A DNA stretch of 15,271 nucleotides, from assembly GCA_002499705.1 (NCBI GenBank), contig DAMU01000033.1:4907-20177 (forward strand), written 5' to 3'. The position numbers and the translations under genes were made by a program. Below, piece after piece: positions 1 through 7,453 of this stretch; the first letter of the stretch is position 1; each line of letters opens with the position of its first letter. The stretch is from Euryarchaeota archaeon UBA91 (GTDB taxonomy: Archaea > Thermoplasmatota > Poseidoniia > Poseidoniales > Poseidoniaceae). The notes beneath the pieces are model-generated. The model was not told where the DNA came from. It searched no databases and was given only the letters and a program-made list of their open reading frames with translations.

Positions 1-85
1 GGATATAAGCGCAACGGGTTGCTTTTTGCACCTTTTAATCGCTTGGAATACAAGCCTTCATGATGGCCAAGCATGTGGTCGGACT

Positions 86-508
86 ATGGCAGTTCATTTG
101 GCACGTCGAGTCGACTATCCGATGTTGGATAATGCGAACATTGCCTATTTCCCGCGAATATATGATTTGTCTCACCGTTTCTTTGAGGAATGTTGGGAGC
201 CAATGTGCGGCATCAGTTATCCTGAAATGATTGGCGTGCGAAGAATTGGTTTTCCTGTCGTTCATATTGAAACCGATTTCATTGCTCCACTGCGCTATGG
301 CGATACCGTGCATGCAACCATTTGGCTTGAGAAAGTAGGTTCTAAATCCTGTACTTGGGGGTATGAATTTCATAATCAAAACGAAGAATTACTCTGGCGT
401 TCAAAGCAGGTTACCGTGTGTGTTGATATTGATTCTCTCGAATCGCAACCGATTCCTACGGATGTCAAAGAAGGCCTACTTCAACACGTGAAGGAGTCAT
501 CATCATGA
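86..508 (+). CDS. Hotdog-fold acyl-CoA thioesterase (4HBT/YbgC-like)
   Basis: This is a probable thioesterase that hydrolyses a cytoplasmic acyl-CoA; the substrate cannot be told. From the ATG at 86 it encodes 140 residues, the usual size for a single hotdog domain. The N-terminus RVDYPMLDNANIAYF (residues 8-22) matches the family's first strand and active-site loop (consensus roughly V-x-Y-x-D-T-D-x-x-G-x-V-Y-F), with Asp15 in the catalytic position; the usual Gly is Asn18. The helix that follows and the strands near residues 58-110 (HIETDFIAPLRYGD, then QVTVCVDID) complete the pattern. The frame stays open leftward to the window edge and has an in-frame TTG at 26, so a longer protein is possible, but family length and the motif position favour 86. 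The stop overlaps the next start (ATGA, 505-508), indicating co-transcription. Confidence 0.8.
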   Translation: MAVHLARRVDYPMLDNANIAYFPRIYDLSHRFFEECWEPMCGISYPEMIGVRRIGFPVVHIETDFIAPLRYGDTVHATIWLEKVGSKSCTWGYEFHNQNEELLWRSKQVTVCVDIDSLESQPIPTDVKEGLLQHVKESSS

Positions 509-1242
509 GTGATTCAAAATCAGCAAGCAACTCCATCAATGACAGTGTTGTTATGGGCGATGTTCATCAACATGTCACTGTTCATACCGACTCCAAAGTA
601 TCTGATGTCGACCTTGGGTTTTCGATGCGTATGAGTGAAAACCAGCCTGAATACATCCCCGATGCATTTCCTATTCGGCCTGATACAAAGGGTCCAAAAT
701 CCATTGGCATCCTCTTGATTTTTGGCGCCCTGTTCTTATTTTTCCAAGCGTATGGTGATGTTTCATTGCATCAAGCAGAAGACCTCTCGACTGCTGAGGT
801 AGAGATGCTTTTGGTTACTCCAAACAGCCAGGGAGACGGTTCAGACAATGTTTCAGTTGAACAATACCAGGAATTCCATGATGCTGCAAGAGAATCTGGA
901 GGGTATGCTTTGCGTGGTTATGGGCTAGGCGTTTCAAGCATCATGCTGTTAGTAGGCGGAACTCTTCTGTTCTTCCTCAATGGGTCGGGTGCCAAGTTAT
1001 CCCTTGGTGGTGCTGTAACTGGAATGGTCACCGGAATTTGGGGCAGTTTGCTTGTCAAAGGTGCAGCTGATGCACATTTGGCTGGAGTATTGCTCCTTAC
1101 TTATGAAATCGCAGGATATTTCTGTGGCGTATGTATGTTCATGTGTGCGGGAATGGCGGCCTTACCACTCATCAATGTGCGTGCAAGGCTCGCCCTCTAT
1201 CCGGAACAGAAAGTACGTCTTGTCAACGATGCTGAAGAATGA
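505..1242 (+). CDS. Small multi-pass membrane protein of unknown function
   Basis: I do not recognise this 245-residue protein. The soluble N-terminus (1-64) contains an INDSVVMGDVHQHVTVHTD stretch, an alternating hydrophobic/Gly-Asp pattern suggesting short beta strands. Hydrophobic segments lie near residues 65-83, 138-158, 163-184 and 192-223, so three to five membrane helices are likely, with a polar segment (85-135) between the first two. The C-terminus is short and charged. The start is well supported: ATG overlaps the upstream thioesterase stop, and a GGAG ribosome-binding site (493-496) sits 8 nt before it. It is translationally coupled to the thioesterase, which hints at a shared lipid- or membrane-related role, but that is only inference. 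Its stop is 1 nt from the stop of the convergent pentapeptide-repeat gene. Confidence 0.8.
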   Translation: MSDSKSASNSINDSVVMGDVHQHVTVHTDSKVSDVDLGFSMRMSENQPEYIPDAFPIRPDTKGPKSIGILLIFGALFLFFQAYGDVSLHQAEDLSTAEVEMLLVTPNSQGDGSDNVSVEQYQEFHDAARESGGYALRGYGLGVSSIMLLVGGTLLFFLNGSGAKLSLGGAVTGMVTGIWGSLLVKGAADAHLAGVLLLTYEIAGYFCGVCMFMCAGMAALPLINVRARLALYPEQKVRLVNDAEE

Positions 1243-1243
1243 G

Positions 1244-1687
1244 TCAATTCGAACTTGGTTGAGGCCATTTCTTAGAAAGCGCCTTTCTCAAGTCATCGTC
1301 CAGCGTAGCATTCCACCAATCACTTCCCTGCCAAATAGCATATCTTCCACGAATCCCACGTAGGTCCGCTCCAGCAAATTGACAATTCCTGAAGTTCGAG
1401 AGGTTTAAACGCGCTTTTCTTAAGTCAGTATTTCGAAAATCCGAACCGTCAAAAGCCGATTTCATCAGATCCGCTTCATACATTGAGGCCCTTCGAAAAT
1501 CACAGTTTGCAAAATCACCTTCGGTCAAATCTGCTTTGTCAAGAATGGCTCTGCGAAAGGTCGAACCTGCATGCCTGCCCTTACGGAGAATGGCTTCAGT
1601 ATGGTTTTGAAAGGACCAATCCAACGGTACTGAAGTTTCGCCACTGGATTCCCGAGGGTCATCTTCGCCCCCACCTGACATGACCAT
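1244..1687 (-). CDS. Pentapeptide-repeat protein
   Basis: A 147-residue protein with an unbroken run of 14 pentapeptides (A(D/N)Lxx pattern) at residues 40-109, for example RRAIL-DKADL-TEGDF-ANCDF-RRASM-YEADL. Fourteen units would make about three and a half coils of the right-handed quadrilateral beta-helix typical of the family. An acidic, probably disordered N-terminus (MVMSGGGEDDPRESSGE) and a Trp-containing, basic C-terminal cap (112-147) flank it. There is no signal peptide or membrane segment, so it is probably cytoplasmic. Members include DNA-mimic gyrase protectors, but most have no known function and no gyrase role can be assigned here. The ATG at 1687 follows GAGGG and lies 9 nt after the stop of the upstream winged-helix gene, so the two form one transcription unit. 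A second ATG two codons later is an alternative start. Confidence 0.85.
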   Translation of the reverse strand: MVMSGGGEDDPRESSGETSVPLDWSFQNHTEAILRKGRHAGSTFRRAILDKADLTEGDFANCDFRRASMYEADLMKSAFDGSDFRNTDLRKARLNLSNFRNCQFAGADLRGIRGRYAIWQGSDWWNATLDDDLRKALSKKWPQPSSN

Positions 1688-1696
1688 TGTAATCCC

Positions 1697-2197
1697 TCAC
1701 TTTTCAGAGCGCTTGTCCAGATGAGCTCTTCCTTCTTCACTCAAGATAGCGAATCGATTTTTATCTTCACTGCCCTCTGGGATGATTAAAAAATTCCGTT
1801 CACGCAGACGATTGAGATAGAGAGAGAGATTGCCAGGGGCCTGCATACCAGCATCTTCGAACAGTTGATTGATGGCTCGAGGCGGGCTATCCATGACGCC
1901 CTCTATTTCTCGCAGATAATGAATGGCACCGAGGACTTGTTCCGGTTTACGCTTTAATGAACAATTTTCAATCAATGCAGCAAAGTCTCCTCCTCTCGGA
2001 GATTCCCCTTTCGTGGCTGTTGCCGACTTATTGGATTCCATAGCTGTATTTTTAGCAACCCTTAACCGTTCGATCATGATGCTCCAAGAATCATCTTGGC
2101 GAAGCAGTGCTAACATTTCTCCTATAGCAGGAGCAGACCCCTCGTAATCAATTTCGACGTCACCTGCCGTTACTGAAATTTTGACCGTTCTGTCCAT
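1697..2197 (-). CDS. Hypothetical protein with C-terminal winged-helix-like domain
   Basis: A 166-residue protein of unknown function. The N-terminus (1-32: MDRTVKISVTAGDVEIDYEG, then a helix) looks like a small beta-beta-alpha unit. A polar linker (50-70) follows. The C-terminal part (about 83-163) reads like a winged helix: helix KPEQVLGAIHYLREIEG, helix PPRAINQLFEDAG, a recognition-type helix NLSLYLNRLRERNFL, a wing around IIPEGSEDKNRFAI, and a closing LSEEGRAHLD helix. The pattern resembles archaeal proteins pairing a short N-terminal beta domain with such a helical C-terminus. It may bind DNA or protein; nothing decides between these. No Shine-Dalgarno sequence precedes the ATG, but a TTTAAA box lies 26-31 nt upstream, fitting a leaderless transcript. 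It heads a two-gene unit with the pentapeptide-repeat protein. Confidence 0.8.
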   Translation of the reverse strand: MDRTVKISVTAGDVEIDYEGSAPAIGEMLALLRQDDSWSIMIERLRVAKNTAMESNKSATATKGESPRGGDFAALIENCSLKRKPEQVLGAIHYLREIEGVMDSPPRAINQLFEDAGMQAPGNLSLYLNRLRERNFLIIPEGSEDKNRFAILSEEGRAHLDKRSEK

Positions 2198-2222
2198 TGA
2201 ATCAACCCAACTTATGCTTTGC

Positions 2223-2228
2223 TTTAAA
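2223..2228 (-). promoter_or_regulatory. TATA-like box for the winged-helix/pentapeptide unit
   Basis: TTTAAA lies 26-31 nt upstream of the minus-strand ATG at 2197, the spacing expected when transcription begins at or next to the start codon. The absence of a ribosome-binding site before that ATG supports a leaderless mRNA. Identified by eye only. Confidence 0.45.
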
Positions 2229-2253
2229 TCACTGCTCTTAACCCTTTAGCGAC

Positions 2254-2260
2254 TTTATAT
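2254..2260 (+). promoter_or_regulatory. TATA-like box for the giant surface protein gene
   Basis: TTTATAT is a good archaeal TATA match. It predicts a transcription start near 2280-2285, about 70 nt before the ATG at 2353. This argues against using the upstream in-frame TTG at 2269, which would lie before the transcript start, and leaves a leader containing the alternating complementary arms at 2309-2341. It faces away from the TTTAAA box at 2223-2228, making this a divergent promoter region. Confidence 0.45.
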
Positions 2261-2308
2261 GATGGATATTGAGTAGAGAATCGAACAAAGGCTTGAAAAC
2301 CCGACCAC

Positions 2309-2341
2309 GCCCCTTGTATTTTGTAAGGGGCTTGCCCCTTG
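2309..2341 (+). promoter_or_regulatory. Leader segment with three alternating complementary arms
   Basis: CCCCTT (2310-2315), AAGGGG (2325-2330) and CCCCTT (2335-2340) follow each other, so the central arm can pair with either flank. Pairing with the right arm extends to AAGGGGC/GCCCCTT with a minimal loop; pairing with the left arm leaves a 9-nt loop. The element lies between the predicted transcription start and the ATG at 2353 and so could affect translation or early termination. It may also be chance; there is no match to a riboswitch class that I know. Confidence 0.35.
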
Positions 2342-2352
2342 AGCCGGTAGGG

Positions 2353-5300
2353 ATGAATAGAATGAATCAAAATCGAGTCTCCGCACTCCTCGTACTTGCC
2401 TTGTTGATTTTTGCTCAATCAAACGCTCTTTTCCTTGGTAGTGCAAACACTCAACCGGGAACAATTAACACCTTTTCTAACGGATCTGCCTCTGTTGACA
2501 TTTCTCTCACCGCTGATACTCTAGACACGAATTACGCTCTTGAAGTTCCTCGAAACGTAACATTCCAATCGGGCCAATTCATGGTGAATGCGAAAGACGA
2601 GGTTGCTTCTCCAGGGCAAGTATCTCTCGACATAGGGTTAGACGGAGTTTACGAATGGGCATTTGATGGGCTTGGTTTCGGGGATCTTGGACATCAGAAT
2701 AAATTCATGAATAACGCTTCAAGTGATTCGATATATTCCAATGGTTCTGCCCAATCATCGCCGTTCTATCTGCCGCATAATTCAGTTATTGACAGTGGAA
2801 CAATGGACATCTCTTACACCTCGCAAGTTCCTGCAGGTCTCATACCTATCGACAACATTACTGCCTATGAGACTGGAGACCTTGACAACGATACGCTTGA
2901 TGAGGTTGTGGTGAAAGCCAATGTGCATCTTCCAGGGACTTCTGCAGGGCCAGCACTCACTTCTCTTGACTGGAGCGCATCGACAGGAATTACTCAGTCT
3001 ACGTGGGTATCTACATGCAGAAACAGTGAAGAAATTGTTGTCATCGATATTGATGATGACAATCACTCGGACGTTGTTTCAATAGCCCCCAGTGAAGACA
3101 TGGTCTGCATCCACAAAACAAACTCTACAACTGGGATGCTTACAAACGCAACACCAGTTCATCTTACTGCGGATTTGATTTCAGCTCAAGTCGGCGATGT
3201 TGATGGGGATGGTAATGCAGATATTCTTTCAATCCATCAAGGTGGAATTGTGTCCCTTCGTACCTACAACGACAAGACAGGTAATTTCAAGGCGAATACA
3301 ACCCTCACCGTTAACGCTAATGGAACACTCATTCCAACGCAACTCACGGCCATGTATGCGGATCATTTTTACGGCCCACAAGGTGATTTTTCTGCGCTGG
3401 TTGTTGACTACACAGGCCATACAAGCCACGTGAAGTGGATGAACAACGCATTGGCCTTGGATATCTATTCGTTTGACGGTCTAGAAACCGAAATCACGGG
3501 CGCTGACATTGACCAAGACGGCGATATCGACTTGTTTTCATCAACCATGCAGGGATTCGTTCTTGCTGAAAATAATGGCACGAGTTGGAACACGACAAGC
3601 GTGGCTTCATCACGGGTTTTTGTCAATGTAACCATCGCAGACCATGACGGGGATGGCACGCTTTCGCTGCTTGCCCCACGACTTGCTTCAGGCGATGGCA
3701 ATGCTCAGACTATTGAGGGTAACATCAGTGTTTTCGATATTTCAACAACGAACATCACGGCAACCCAAACGGTTCTGGAACCTTGGTCTTGCCCGCAAGA
3801 TTCGAGGTTTATCGATATGGATGCAGACGGCCTTCCTGAACACATTATCACGGCAGGTGAAGGGACAACTTTCGGACTGTTCATAGGGTCTTGGAACTCA
3901 ATTTCAATGGATATCGATCAAAACGGCCAAGATGATTTGTTCGCTCTTGGATATGCTGGTGACGGCGTTGGTGGAACTGCGCCTTTAGCATTCTCAGATA
4001 CGTTTGGTCTTCTTCCAACCCTCCTTTCTCCTATGACGGTTGGACAAGCATTTACAACGCATGATTATGATATCAAAATGAATACATTCACGTTCAGTTT
4101 CTCATCATCTGGAACTGGACACTTCAACCTCAGTAACATGGACATAGGTTACGATGTTGATTTCGTTGTGGAGAATAATCCAGCCGCAGTTGGCAACTTA
4201 ACCAACATCATCAACCAGCAGCAAACAGCAGGTACTGGAGTAATCCTCATCGATTTACCGTTCCTATCGACAAAAACAGGAATCCTTTCTTTATCGAGTT
4301 TGAATGCCGATTACATCCCAGGTGCTCCAAATTTAGCTTTACCACCTACGCCACTACTGCAGGTGGACGAATTGACGGATGAGCGCGTGGCAATCTCTTG
4401 GCAGGATCTCAGTGACTTTGGAGACGATTTGGAACTCTTTGAAATCTTTAAGGTGCCACAAGGAGATGCTTTTGATCTTAACAGTGCAGCCTTTTCGACT
4501 CCTCTCAATTTCACCCTGGATGTGGATATTTCCCCCGGAGATTCTTATGATTATGCTGTCCGTTCACTCCATCCTTTTGGCGTGACCAGCCAACTCTCGA
4601 GTCGGCTTTCAATCACCATACCGTTCCCTTCACCACCTCTTCCTGTCCAAGGTCTCGTTGCTGCAGACACCGCAGATGACAACGGAAGTTCTCTCATAGT
4701 GAGTTGGAATGCCTCAGAAGAACTTGTTTCAGAATACAGAATATTTGTTGAATCCGAAGAAATTCTTTCCCTTCAAGCCTATACTTCTGTTGACACCATT
4801 GCTCCTTTCGTGGGCTCATTAACGACGAACGTAACGACTCAAGGAAACGGCGATGCGCTGGTTGATCGAACAGATTACTGGCTTGCAGTAGCGGCCTATG
4901 ATTCCTATGGAAATACAAGTTCTAACTTTGCTTTGTTCGGCCCAGTACAATCGCAGAACAACTCATTACGTTCCACCGATATCATGTTTGATTTGGTCAC
5001 AAGCGGATTTTCAGACGCAAGTTCATTTGAAATCAGCGCATTAGATTCACTGTATCTGAACATCTCACTTATGAGTGCAGGTGAAGGCATTCCTGCGCAG
5101 GATTTGGATCTGTATTTCATTGGCCCAGACAACTTTGAGCATGTGGTTTCTGGAGTAACCGATGAGAATGGAAATTGGAACGCAGTTCAAGTTGAGGATT
5201 TGACCGAACTGGCTAATTCCTTCTCCGATTTTATCGGAGAGGTCTCCTTGGTTGCTCAATACGCTGGAACTGCAGGTACTGCTGATATTCAGCCCGCTGA

Positions 5301-6627
5301 CCTGGCAACAGTGACCTTGAACGGGTTGGGCTTGTTGCGAGCGACTGTAACAGCGCCTTCTGAACCGATACAACTCGACGTCTCCAGTCAGTACTCCGTG
5401 ACTGCTTCGATAACTCCGGAGTTACCCGCACAGAGCGCACGTCTTGCCAACATCATTTACGATTGGCATTTGACAGACGCAGCAGGAAACATCACCGATT
5501 CAGGAACTGCTGAAATTAAGGGTGGTGAAATTACCCTTTCAGGCAGTGCCAGTTCGACGGACGTGTTGACGCTAACACCTTCAGTGAACCAGGATTGGTA
5601 TTCACCTTCACCAGCAGCAACCCTTTCATTCACCTTCCTTGCAGGTCAAGTCGATGATACTGGTAATGAAACTGATAATGAAACTGGTAATGAAACCACT
5701 CTCCCATCTTTCCCTGACGTAACACTTGCAGGCTCCCTTTCTTGCCAAGCAATAACGTATGCATGGGAGCAGAACTCTTCCGACGCACCGTTGACATGCA
5801 CCATCACCAATCCGAACCCATTTGAGGTCCAAATTGTCTTTACTTGGGCAGTCATTCCGGCCACACCTCCACCACTCTCGTTTGAGCCCGACCCTCTGCC
5901 CAGTTCGGGGCCAACGCTTACAATGAACGCAAATGAAACGCTCGAGATCACGTTTACTCCGGTTAGAAATGGCCCATCCGATGGGTTATTACCCGGATTA
6001 CAAGGTGTAGGATACACATTAGAACTAACCTGTATGGATGACGGCACAGGTCGCTGCTCAGCCATGTCCTCGCCTTCCGCTACAACCGAGGGAGAACTTC
6101 AGTGGACACTTGCTAACCAGTTAGAAGTCGATGAACCAGTAGATATGGATCCCGATGAAGCCAAAGGCGGCTCTGGCGCACTTGTTGGTGGAATCATCGC
6201 CCTACTCGTACTTGGTGGACTTGGTGCCGCATTTGTCTTATTGCGTCCTCGTGCTGAAGAGGACGATTGGTTCGAAGAGTTTGACGATGAAGAAGAGGAG
6301 GACTCCCCTCCGGCGACGAAACCAGGTCGCTCTCTTGATGAAATGAAGTCTGAAGACACAGGAGAAAAGATTGACTTCACTCCACCGGAGCGCCGTCCAT
6401 CTCTCTTTGACGAATTTGATGGTCGGGAAAACATTGAACAATTCCAAGATGAATTTGAGAACGAGGTTGAAACCCTCGATGATGAAACTGAATACGTCGC
6501 AGAAGAAACAGCTGAAGATGATGGCATCACGGTCGATGAACAAGGAACTGAATGGTGGGAAGACGAAGAAGGCGTTTGGTGGTATCGTGAGGAAGGATGG
6601 GAAGATTGGGCGGTATGGGAAGATTGA
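2353..6627 (+). CDS. Giant cell-surface protein: DxDxDG repeats, Fn3-like domains, TM anchor, acidic Trp-rich tail
   Basis: From ATG 2353 the protein has 1424 residues (ATG 2362 is equally plausible; an in-frame TTG at 2269 is unlikely because the TATA box would lie inside that coding sequence). Order: signal peptide (about 1-27, core VSALLVLALLIFAQSNA); seven Asp-rich loops of FG-GAP/VCBS type starting at residues 176, 232, 282, 385, 430, 488 and 520 (DVDGDGNAD, DIDQDGDID, DHDGDG and others), suggesting a calcium-binding beta-propeller; two fibronectin III-like domains (about 664-755 and 757-860, each opening with a proline-rich strand and containing an ISW or VSW core strand); further beta-rich domains; a linker with three NET sequons (1101-1116); a membrane helix (about 1276-1298) followed by RPR; and a roughly 125-residue very acidic cytoplasmic tail ending in a Trp-rich motif. 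It is anchored with the bulk outside. A role in adhesion, ligand binding or nutrition is inference. Confidence 0.85.
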   Translation: MNRMNQNRVSALLVLALLIFAQSNALFLGSANTQPGTINTFSNGSASVDISLTADTLDTNYALEVPRNVTFQSGQFMVNAKDEVASPGQVSLDIGLDGVYEWAFDGLGFGDLGHQNKFMNNASSDSIYSNGSAQSSPFYLPHNSVIDSGTMDISYTSQVPAGLIPIDNITAYETGDLDNDTLDEVVVKANVHLPGTSAGPALTSLDWSASTGITQSTWVSTCRNSEEIVVIDIDDDNHSDVVSIAPSEDMVCIHKTNSTTGMLTNATPVHLTADLISAQVGDVDGDGNADILSIHQGGIVSLRTYNDKTGNFKANTTLTVNANGTLIPTQLTAMYADHFYGPQGDFSALVVDYTGHTSHVKWMNNALALDIYSFDGLETEITGADIDQDGDIDLFSSTMQGFVLAENNGTSWNTTSVASSRVFVNVTIADHDGDGTLSLLAPRLASGDGNAQTIEGNISVFDISTTNITATQTVLEPWSCPQDSRFIDMDADGLPEHIITAGEGTTFGLFIGSWNSISMDIDQNGQDDLFALGYAGDGVGGTAPLAFSDTFGLLPTLLSPMTVGQAFTTHDYDIKMNTFTFSFSSSGTGHFNLSNMDIGYDVDFVVENNPAAVGNLTNIINQQQTAGTGVILIDLPFLSTKTGILSLSSLNADYIPGAPNLALPPTPLLQVDELTDERVAISWQDLSDFGDDLELFEIFKVPQGDAFDLNSAAFSTPLNFTLDVDISPGDSYDYAVRSLHPFGVTSQLSSRLSITIPFPSPPLPVQGLVAADTADDNGSSLIVSWNASEELVSEYRIFVESEEILSLQAYTSVDTIAPFVGSLTTNVTTQGNGDALVDRTDYWLAVAAYDSYGNTSSNFALFGPVQSQNNSLRSTDIMFDLVTSGFSDASSFEISALDSLYLNISLMSAGEGIPAQDLDLYFIGPDNFEHVVSGVTDENGNWNAVQVEDLTELANSFSDFIGEVSLVAQYAGTAGTADIQPADLATVTLNGLGLLRATVTAPSEPIQLDVSSQYSVTASITPELPAQSARLANIIYDWHLTDAAGNITDSGTAEIKGGEITLSGSASSTDVLTLTPSVNQDWYSPSPAATLSFTFLAGQVDDTGNETDNETGNETTLPSFPDVTLAGSLSCQAITYAWEQNSSDAPLTCTITNPNPFEVQIVFTWAVIPATPPPLSFEPDPLPSSGPTLTMNANETLEITFTPVRNGPSDGLLPGLQGVGYTLELTCMDDGTGRCSAMSSPSATTEGELQWTLANQLEVDEPVDMDPDEAKGGSGALVGGIIALLVLGGLGAAFVLLRPRAEEDDWFEEFDDEEEEDSPPATKPGRSLDEMKSEDTGEKIDFTPPERRPSLFDEFDGRENIEQFQDEFENEVETLDDETEYVAEETAEDDGITVDEQGTEWWEDEEGVWWYREEGWEDWAVWED
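5653..5700 (+). repeat. Short in-frame repeat encoding a triple NET sequon linker
   Basis: A near-tandem 12-nt unit (variants of ACTGGTAATGAA and ACTGATAATGAA) runs three times within the surface-protein gene. It encodes TGNE-TDNE-TGNE-T, giving three consecutive N-E-T sequons for N-glycosylation, between the last beta domains and the membrane-proximal domain. Units of this kind expand and contract easily, so copy number may differ between strains. Confidence 0.6.
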
Positions 6628-6682
6628 CCCTACCGTATGACTTTTCATTGAACGCCTTCACGCTCAAATTAGGGGGAAGAGT

Positions 6683-7453
6683 ATGGAACATGAATTCAAA
6701 GGTTACGCCCTCGTTCTTCAAGACGGTGCTGACCCGCGTACAACTGGTGGAGTTGCTGTTGCTGGATTCACTACTGCAGGCATGGTTGGCGTTATCGCCG
6801 CCTCACACATCATTCAAACTCTCAAACTGAAACAACTTGGTACGGTGCTGAATGCAGAGTTCCCTGCAGTGGCTTTGATTCACAATGAGGTTCCAAAACA
6901 TCCTGTTCGCGTCTATCAAGGCGATGGAATTGGCGTCTTCACCTCGGAAATACAGTTCAAGGATGAACAAGACATCATGTTTGCATCAACTGTCTTAGAA
7001 TGGTTCACTCGTGGTGGTTTTGACCGCTTGATCATCATTGACGGTTTGGTTCAATCCAGTAAAGATGTAGCGACAGGACAACTGTTTGGTGTCGGCTCAT
7101 CCCAACTTGCTCGTGACCGCCTTCACCAAGTAGGCATCGAACCTATTCAGCAAGGAATCGTAGCAGGAATCACAGGATTTCTTCTCGGAGAAGGAGACCG
7201 GCTCGGGATTGATGTAACTGCTTTGTTGGCAGAAGCAAGCCCGATGTATCCTGACGCTCGTGCTGCAGCCTTAGCAGTGGAAGCGGTTGCCGAATTAACT
7301 GGAATTGAAATCCCACTTAGCGAGTTGCTTGAAAACGCTCAAAACATCGAAGACAGCGTCCGTGAAGTACTTGAAAATTCCCGCACGCTCTTACCAGGAC
7401 CTGAATCAAATACGGTTGATAACGACCGTGACCTCGACCCTTCATTCGGATGA
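6683..7453 (+). CDS. PAC2-family protein, proteasome assembly chaperone-like
   Basis: A 256-residue cytoplasmic protein of the PAC2 family (COG2047-like; archaeal PbaB-type proteasome assembly chaperones belong here). The N-terminal core has the family's Gly-rich stretch GGVAVAGFTTAGMVGVIAASHII (residues 22-44, quoted in part by key residues: repeated G-x-A/V before a helix), then LNAEFPAVALIHN, the strand/loop RVYQGDGIGVFTSEI, the central FDRLIIIDGLV, and VAGITGFLLGEGDRLGID, where the GITGFLL turn is characteristic. A helical C-terminus (190-234) ends in an unstructured acidic tail; I see no HbYX proteasome-docking ending. The start is supported by AGGGGGAAG ending a few bases before the ATG. 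It lies 55 nt after the surface-protein gene on the same strand and overlaps trm1 tail to tail by 12 nt. A direct role in 20S assembly is inferred from the family. Confidence 0.82.
   Translation: MEHEFKGYALVLQDGADPRTTGGVAVAGFTTAGMVGVIAASHIIQTLKLKQLGTVLNAEFPAVALIHNEVPKHPVRVYQGDGIGVFTSEIQFKDEQDIMFASTVLEWFTRGGFDRLIIIDGLVQSSKDVATGQLFGVGSSQLARDRLHQVGIEPIQQGIVAGITGFLLGEGDRLGIDVTALLAEASPMYPDARAAALAVEAVAELTGIEIPLSELLENAQNIEDSVREVLENSRTLLPGPESNTVDNDRDLDPSFG

Noticed and set aside
26..85. TTG at 26 as start of the thioesterase
   Set aside because: The hotdog domain begins within a few residues of the ATG at 86; the upstream residues have no family match. It cannot be fully excluded because the frame is open to the window edge.
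2269..2352. TTG at 2269 as start of the surface protein
   Set aside because: It precedes the transcription start predicted from the TTTATAT box, and the extra residues (MSRESNKGLKTRPRP) separate the signal peptide from the N-terminus.
6099..6530. Ser-rich 143-codon minus-strand frame opposite the acidic tail of the surface protein
   Set aside because: Ser runs are simply the reverse complement of GAA/GAG/GAT codons of the acidic tail.
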